Shown here one piece after another: positions 58,875 to 64,000 of a stretch of DNA of 64,000 nucleotides. This DNA comes from Alphaproteobacteria bacterium. Its GTDB lineage: Bacteria; Pseudomonadota; Alphaproteobacteria; Micropepsales; Micropepsaceae. The notes under the pieces were generated by a model. The model ran no database searches, had not been told where the DNA came from, and saw only the letters and a program-made list of their open reading frames with translations. Positions within the stretch are counted from its first letter, which is position 1. Every line of letters starts with the position of its first letter. Location: the NCBI GenBank assembly GCA_017308475.1, contig JAFKEU010000008.1, positions 62,001 to 126,000 on the forward strand, given 5' to 3'. The position numbers and the translations under genes are program-made.

Positions 58875-61111
58875 GGCATCCTCTGCTCCTGGCCGCGGCC
58901 GCCTGCGCGCTGATGGCCCCGGCACTGGCGGGACTTGCCCGTGGGGAGCCGGTGCGCCCCCTGCGTGCTGCCGGCCCCGCCAAGCAGCCACCGGCCCCCA
59001 CCACCAACGGCCAGGTCCTGCTGCAGGCCGACGAAGTGGTTTACGACAACGAGAAGAAGCTCGTCTCCGCCGTTGGCCATGTCGAGATCACTCAGGACGA
59101 CCACACCCTGATGGCCGACCGGGTCGACTATGACCAGGATGCCGACAAGGTCACCGCGCGCGGCCATGTCGTGCTGATGGACCAGAACGGCAACGTCGCC
59201 TTCGCGGACCATGTCGCGCTGACAGACCATATGCGCAATGGCGCGCTGACCGGCTTCGGCGCGCTGATCGGCAAGAACGGCCGGCTGGCCGCCCGCAATG
59301 CACAGCGGGTGCGCGGCGACACGGTGATCGCCAACTACACCGTCTATTCGCCGTGCAAGATCTGCAACCAGCCCGGCCAGCGCACACCCCTGTGGCAGGT
59401 CAAGGCCGAGCGCGTGGTCTATGACCAGGAAAAGCACCGCGTGCATTTCCGCAATGCCACAGTCGAGGTCATGGGCGTGCCGGTCCTCTACGCGCCCGTC
59501 CTCGGGATGCCGGACCCCACCGTGCGCCAGGCCAGCGGCCTTCTGGCGCCGGAGCTGGGCAACTCCACCAAGATCGGCTATTTCGTCCGCACCCCGGTCT
59601 ATCTGGCACTTTCGCCCACCAACGACCTGACGCTGGCGCCGCTGGCCTCGACCGATGGCGGCGATGTGCTGGAAGCCGAATACCGGCAGCGCTGGGACAA
59701 TGGCGGCCTGTGGCTGCAGGGCAGCGGCGCCTACAATCCCAACGGCTCGTTGTTCGGCACGGCCGGCGTGCAAACCTATGGCCATCTGTTTGGATCGGGA
59801 CGGCTGGAGCTGGGGCAGGACTGGCGCACCGGCTTCGACGTGCAGACCACCACCAATGCCGGCTATATGCGCTACTACGACATTTCCTATCTCGACAGGT
59901 TGGTCAACGACCTGTTCATAGAGGCCACGCCGGGACGCAGCCGCTTTGCCCTCACCGGCTATTATTTCGAGGGCCTGCGCTCCACCGACGTCGCCTCGAC
60001 CATTCCCTATATCCTGCCGCAGCTTGACCTGTCGCTGATTCCCATCCGCAAGGTTGGCGGCGGGCGCCTTCGCATGGACGTCAACAGTCGCATCCTGGGC
60101 CGCACCACAGGCTATGACGACCAGCGCCTCTCCGCCGAGGTGAGCTGGCGTCGTCCCTTCGTGTTCGGCGACGGCCAGCTCTGGACATTCGTGCTGGACG
60201 GGCGCGGCGACAGTTATCACATCCAGACACCGGCCATGGGTGTTACCCCATCCGACAGCCAGTTCGTCGGCCGCGGCACCGGCTATGCCGCGCTGGACTG
60301 GCGCTGGCCCTTCATCGCCAACAGCGGCGCCGGCCATTCCTACATCCTGCAGCCGATCGCGCAGTTCATCGCCCAGCCCTATGGCGGCAACCCCGCCGCC
60401 CTGCGCAATGAGGATTCCGGCGATTTCGAATTCGACGAAGACAATATCTTCAGCTTCAACCGCTTGCCCGGATACGACCTGATCGAAAGCGGCCCGCGCA
60501 CCAATGTCGGTTTCATGGCCCAGGCGATCTTTCCCGGCGGCGAGGTTCAAGGCATCGTGGGCCAGACCTATCGCCTCAAGCCCGATCCGATCTTCTCGGC
60601 GCTGTCAGGCAATGCCGGCACTGCTTCGGACATCGTGGGGCGTTTCTCGGTCAAGTTCCCGCACCTGGACATCACCGACCGCCTCGATGTGGACCGCGGC
60701 GACGGCACGGTGCGGCGGCACGAATTCTATGTCACCGGAACCTATGGCCGATCCTCGGCGCAGATTTCCTATGTGCAGCTTCCGCGCCAGGCACTCAGCC
60801 TAGGCCTGCCCAGCCGCGAGGAACTCAACGCCCAGGCTGACGTCAACGTGTGGCAGAACTGGCAGGTCTTCGTGGCGGCCCAGCGCGACCTTGCGGGCGG
60901 CCAGTACCTGAACACCGAATACGGCTTTGGCTATGAGGATGAATGCCTGGCGATCTCGCTGGCCTATCGGCGCAAATATACCTCGGACGTCGTCTTGGGC
61001 CTGCCGCCATCCACCTCGATCGTGCTGCGTTTTAACCTGAAAACCGGCGATTCGGACGTCCAGCCATTCAGCCTGTTCCCCCGCGACGTCTTTGCCTTGA
61101 CCCACCCCTAA
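58871..61111 (+). CDS. lptD: LPS-assembly protein LptD
   Basis: A 746-residue outer-membrane protein that inserts LPS into the outer leaflet. Signal peptide MRHPLLLAAAACALMAPALAG; an LptA/OstA-like jellyroll (residues about 40-170, LLQADEVVYDNEKKLVSAVG) and a C-terminal beta-barrel with many alternating aromatic strands. YSPCKICNQPG has two of the cysteines seen in alphaproteobacterial LptD; only one clear Cys (DECLAISLAYRRKY) lies in the barrel end, so disulfide pairing may differ from E. coli. It precedes surA, which helps fold it. Confidence 0.95.
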   Translation: MRHPLLLAAAACALMAPALAGLARGEPVRPLRAAGPAKQPPAPTTNGQVLLQADEVVYDNEKKLVSAVGHVEITQDDHTLMADRVDYDQDADKVTARGHVVLMDQNGNVAFADHVALTDHMRNGALTGFGALIGKNGRLAARNAQRVRGDTVIANYTVYSPCKICNQPGQRTPLWQVKAERVVYDQEKHRVHFRNATVEVMGVPVLYAPVLGMPDPTVRQASGLLAPELGNSTKIGYFVRTPVYLALSPTNDLTLAPLASTDGGDVLEAEYRQRWDNGGLWLQGSGAYNPNGSLFGTAGVQTYGHLFGSGRLELGQDWRTGFDVQTTTNAGYMRYYDISYLDRLVNDLFIEATPGRSRFALTGYYFEGLRSTDVASTIPYILPQLDLSLIPIRKVGGGRLRMDVNSRILGRTTGYDDQRLSAEVSWRRPFVFGDGQLWTFVLDGRGDSYHIQTPAMGVTPSDSQFVGRGTGYAALDWRWPFIANSGAGHSYILQPIAQFIAQPYGGNPAALRNEDSGDFEFDEDNIFSFNRLPGYDLIESGPRTNVGFMAQAIFPGGEVQGIVGQTYRLKPDPIFSALSGNAGTASDIVGRFSVKFPHLDITDRLDVDRGDGTVRRHEFYVTGTYGRSSAQISYVQLPRQALSLGLPSREELNAQADVNVWQNWQVFVAAQRDLAGGQYLNTEYGFGYEDECLAISLAYRRKYTSDVVLGLPPSTSIVLRFNLKTGDSDVQPFSLFPRDVFALTHP

Positions 61112-61257
61112 CCTGTTGCAGCCAGCACGGGCCCGCCTCTCCTCGGGCGCCCGCGCAGGGGGTGAAAAAATAAGCCTTCTTGATTGAAGCCCAAATTCCA
61201 CTATTTTGGCCCCGGGTTTGGGGTAGCTGCCGGTAACGGCGCGGAACTGCTTGATAA

Positions 61258-62955
61258 ATGCCCCAATTGCGGCCTAAGACCAGAACGAAGATGCGAATTG
61301 CCACCACCCTGCTTCTGGGCGCTGCCGCGCTGATGGCCGCCGCGCCTCTTAGCGCACAGACTTCCCAAGGCTCCGGCGACCCGCTGGCCGCGCCCACCGC
61401 CCAGCCGGTTCGCACCGCTCTTCAGAGCGATGCCGCCGCCCGCAAGGTGGCCCCGGCCGCCGTGCCGGCGGACACCAAGACGCAGGCTCTGGTCCCGCCC
61501 GGTGCTTCGGATGCGCCCCCCACTGCCTCCCCGGCCGCCGCCAACCCGGCCCCCGCCGCGAACAACGCCCCACCCGCGGCCCATGCGGCAGAGGTTCCCA
61601 CCGGCGAGGCTGTGCAGGAAGCAAAGGTGCAGGACGGTGACCCCTTCACCTCTCTGGAGACCACCGCGCCCATCAATCCGGAATTCACCGACGGCATCGC
61701 CGCCACGGTAAACGACGAATCCATCTCGGAATACGAGATCCGCCAGCGCATGGCGCTCTATCTAGCAACCTCTGGCCTGCACAACCTGACCGAGGAGCAG
61801 AAAAAGCGCGTGCGCGGCCAGATTCTCGAGACGCTCGAGGACGAGAAGCTGCAACTGCAGGAAGCGCAGAAAAAGAAGATCACCGTCAGCCCGGTCGAAG
61901 TGGACAAGCGCATCAACCTGATGATGTCGGAGAACCATTTCTCCATCGACCAGCTGCGCAAGACACTGGCCACGGCCGGCGCCAGCGAAGATGCGCTGCG
62001 CGCGCAGATCACCGCCTCCATCGCGTGGCAGAAGGCGGTCCAGGACGAATATCAGGAACGGGTGAACGTCACGCCCGAAATGGTCAGCGCCGAGATGAAG
62101 CGCAACACCGAGGGCGCCGACAAGCCGCACTTCCATGTCTTTGAGATATTCCTGCCGGTCGACAATCCCGAGCAGGACGACAAGGTCAGGAAGGACGCCA
62201 CCGAGATCGAGACACAGCTGCACCAGGGTGCGCCCTTCCAGATGGTGGCGCGCCAGTTCAGCCAGCATCCCACTGCCGCCAGCGGCGGTGACATGGGCTG
62301 GGTATATATGGGCCAGATGGCGCCGGAGCTGAACCAGGCGCTGGCCAAAATGGAAACCGGCGATATATCGCCGCCCGTCCGCTCCACCGGCGGCTGGTAC
62401 ATCCTGAGGCTCCAGGAGCGCCAGGAGCCGCTGGGCACCAAGATCAGCCAGGTAAGCGACACGCCGGTTGGCCCCGACAGCATGCTTCCCCTGGCGCGCC
62501 TTCTGCTGCCAATGCCGCCGCACGCGCCCAAGGAGGAAATGGACAAGGTGATGACCGTCGCGGGCCAGATCAGTGAACGCGTCCTGAAGTGCAGCCAGCT
62601 TGAGGAGTTCCACAAGCAGTTGCCCGGCTCGGTCTACAACGACCTGGGTAACATGAAACTGTCCGAAGTGGCACCGCAGATGCGCGATGCCTTGTCCCGG
62701 ACCAAGTCCGGCGAAGTTGCCTCGCCTTTCACCGACGAAGCCGGCGTGGAAATCATCGCGCGCTGCGACAAGCGCGAGCCGACCCGCACCGCCTACAAGC
62801 TGCCCAGCCGCGAGGAAGTCGAGAACCAGCTGTTCCAGCAGCAGATTTCCGCCATGGCGCGCCGCTATATCCGCGATCTTCGGCGCAGCGCCAATATCCA
62901 GCTGCGCGACTCCGTCAAGGCCGAGATCACGGTGTCTGATGCCAGCGTCCGCTGA
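61258..62955 (+). CDS. surA: SurA-like periplasmic chaperone/peptidyl-prolyl isomerase
   Basis: A 565-residue SurA-family protein. A signal peptide (MRIATTLLLGAAALMAAAPLSA, following an ATG at 61258 or more likely at 61291) leads into an Ala/Pro-rich linker of about 90 residues that is unusual in E. coli SurA. The N-domain follows from IAATVNDESISEYEIRQRM, with a helical SurA_N part to about residue 300, then a parvulin PPIC domain (PHFHVFEIFLPVDNPE; GGDMGWVYMGQMAPELNQAL; GGWYILRLQER) and a second, divergent one. It guides outer-membrane proteins such as LptD. It overlaps pdxA by 17 bases. Confidence 0.92.
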   Translation: MPQLRPKTRTKMRIATTLLLGAAALMAAAPLSAQTSQGSGDPLAAPTAQPVRTALQSDAAARKVAPAAVPADTKTQALVPPGASDAPPTASPAAANPAPAANNAPPAAHAAEVPTGEAVQEAKVQDGDPFTSLETTAPINPEFTDGIAATVNDESISEYEIRQRMALYLATSGLHNLTEEQKKRVRGQILETLEDEKLQLQEAQKKKITVSPVEVDKRINLMMSENHFSIDQLRKTLATAGASEDALRAQITASIAWQKAVQDEYQERVNVTPEMVSAEMKRNTEGADKPHFHVFEIFLPVDNPEQDDKVRKDATEIETQLHQGAPFQMVARQFSQHPTAASGGDMGWVYMGQMAPELNQALAKMETGDISPPVRSTGGWYILRLQERQEPLGTKISQVSDTPVGPDSMLPLARLLLPMPPHAPKEEMDKVMTVAGQISERVLKCSQLEEFHKQLPGSVYNDLGNMKLSEVAPQMRDALSRTKSGEVASPFTDEAGVEIIARCDKREPTRTAYKLPSREEVENQLFQQQISAMARRYIRDLRRSANIQLRDSVKAEITVSDASVR

Positions 62956-63883
62956 CCGCGGCGCGCCCATCCTCATCACCATGGGCGAGCCGGCGGGGAT
63001 AGGCCCGGAAGTGGCCCTTGCCGCCTTTGAGATGCTGGGCGGCAGCATCGGCCGCCGCCCCCTGAAGCTGGTGGGCGATCCGTCCGTCTTCGGCGCCACC
63101 GATGCGCCCATCATTGCTACGAAGGCCCGCGCCCGCCGCACTCCCGGTCGTCCCGACCCCGCCAATGCCGCCGCCGTGACCGAAGCGATCGAGATCGCGG
63201 TCGCCGCCTGCCTGAAAGACGAAGCGGCGGCGCTCGTCACCGCGCCCATCCACAAGGCGGTGATGGCCGAAGCGGGCTTTGCCCATCCCGGCCATACCGA
63301 ATTCCTGGGAGAACTGACCGGCGCGCGCCGCCCAGTGATGATGCTGGCCAGCGAGAAGCTGCGCGTGGTGCCGCTGACCATCCACATCCCAATCGCCCAA
63401 GTGCCCGCCGCCATCACCAAACAGGCGGTGTTCGATACCGGCGAGATCATCCTGACGGCACTGCGGCGCGAGTTCGGCATCTTGAACCCGCGCCTGGCGG
63501 TGGCGGGGCTGAACCCCCATGCCGGCGAAGCGGGCATGCTGGGCGATGAGGAAGAACGCGTGATCGCGCCCGCCGTGGCGGCGCTGAAGGCGCGCGGCTT
63601 TTCGGTGATGGGCCCGCTGTCCGCCGACACGCTGTTCCATGCGGAAGCGCGTGCGAGGTATGATGCGGCGCTGTGCATGTATCATGACCAGGCGCTGATC
63701 CCCATCAAGACGCTGAGCTTCTGGGACGGGGTGAATGTCACGCTGGGCCTTCCGATCGTGCGCACCTCGCCCGACCATGGTACGGCGCTGGACATTGCCG
63801 GGACCGGTACGGCGGACGCCCGCAGCATGATCGCGGCGATAAGGATGGCGGCCAACATGGCCGACATGCGGGCCCGTGCCTGA
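62939..63883 (+). CDS. pdxA: 4-hydroxythreonine-4-phosphate dehydrogenase
   Basis: A 314-residue NAD-dependent enzyme of pyridoxal 5'-phosphate synthesis. [18 protein letters not shown] is the N-terminal motif, [26 protein letters not shown] holds the metal ligand His, [16 protein letters not shown] and [37 protein letters not shown] follow, with the conserved C-terminal ligands. The motifs are interrupted by variable residues and length is slightly short but complete. The ATG at 62939 lies inside surA; the rsmA start is inside its end. Confidence 0.95.
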   Translation: MPASADRGAPILITMGEPAGIGPEVALAAFEMLGGSIGRRPLKLVGDPSVFGATDAPIIATKARARRTPGRPDPANAAAVTEAIEIAVAACLKDEAAALVTAPIHKAVMAEAGFAHPGHTEFLGELTGARRPVMMLASEKLRVVPLTIHIPIAQVPAAITKQAVFDTGEIILTALRREFGILNPRLAVAGLNPHAGEAGMLGDEEERVIAPAVAALKARGFSVMGPLSADTLFHAEARARYDAALCMYHDQALIPIKTLSFWDGVNVTLGLPIVRTSPDHGTALDIAGTGTADARSMIAAIRMAANMADMRARA

Positions 63884-64000
63884 CGATCTTCCACCGCTGC
63901 GCGATGTCATCGCCGCCCACGGCCTGGCGGCGAAGAAATCGCTGGGCCAGAATTTCCTCTTCGACCTGAACCTGACGCGGCGCATCGCCCGCGCGGCGGG
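63876..64000 (+). CDS. rsmA: 16S rRNA dimethyladenosine transferase, N-terminal fragment
   Basis: Runs off the window end; 41 codons are visible. It starts at a GTG (63876) overlapping pdxA by eight bases. [24 protein letters not shown] is the unmistakable KsgA/RsmA N-terminus (S-L-G-Q-N-F-L, then the first SAM-binding turn D-L-N-L). It dimethylates A1518 and A1519 of 16S rRNA. Together with lptD-surA-pdxA this is the conserved operon of proteobacteria. Confidence 0.95.
   Translation, partial: MPDDLPPLRDVIAAHGLAAKKSLGQNFLFDLNLTRRIARAA

Overview
The window is chromosomal DNA from a GC-rich alphaproteobacterium. Hand counts give about 70% GC in gyrA and about 43-47% in a few atypical stretches. 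The placement rests on several points: the divergent ssb/uvrA pair with a GTTC-N7-GTTC SOS box (the alphaproteobacterial LexA site), hdaA and a DUF2066 gene between ppk and purMN, trmFO, the gyrA-coaD-ppiB-queA-tgt backbone, and the lptF-lptG-lptD-surA-pdxA-rsmA operon. The genus cannot be named from sequence alone.

Region 1 (1-17.2 kb) is a polysaccharide locus threaded through housekeeping genes. It encodes all Wzy-pathway membrane parts: an initiating phosphoglycosyltransferase (8652), a Wzx-like flippase (5582), a Wzy-like polymerase (3991) and a Wzz chain-length regulator (2915). Sugar-nucleotide genes are manC, gmm, gmd, an rfbB-like dehydratase, a second SDR and a WbpE-type aminotransferase. 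There is also a secreted beta-helix glycoside hydrolase. tRNA-Lys(UUU), tgt and queA sit inside it; queA and tgt, normally adjacent, are 3.4 kb apart.

Region 2 (17.3-28 kb) is informational: ppiB-coaD-gyrA as an overlapping operon, ssb and uvrA sharing an SOS-controlled promoter, trmFO and a short HPF. It ends in a 200-bp nested palindromic element.

Region 3 (28-39 kb) covers export and envelope. yajC-secD is followed directly by a phytoene-synthase-like gene with no secF. Then come a DUF815 ATPase, serS-surE-LytM lipoprotein (serS carries an AT-rich internal segment), an orphan histidine kinase, tatABC, and a likely Tat-exported TIM-barrel protein.

Region 4 (39-49 kb): ppx and ppk (polyphosphate turnover), hdaA, a CDP-alcohol phosphatidyltransferase, DUF2066, purM-purN, an SDR with a small membrane protein, and ndk with a clear terminator. 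Region 5 (49-64 kb): an ABC-F ATPase, lpxD, an MFS transporter, pepA-holC-TPR, then lptF-lptG-lptD-surA-pdxA-rsmA, an LPS-transport/outer-membrane biogenesis operon that runs off the end.

Most of the window is conventional. The points worth a second look are the missing secF, the AT-rich segment in serS, the polysaccharide genes splitting queA from tgt with tRNA-Lys apparently leading the flippase gene, the nested palindrome at 28 kb, and the beta-helix hydrolase in the polysaccharide cluster. No CRISPR array, transposase, integrase or rRNA gene was seen.
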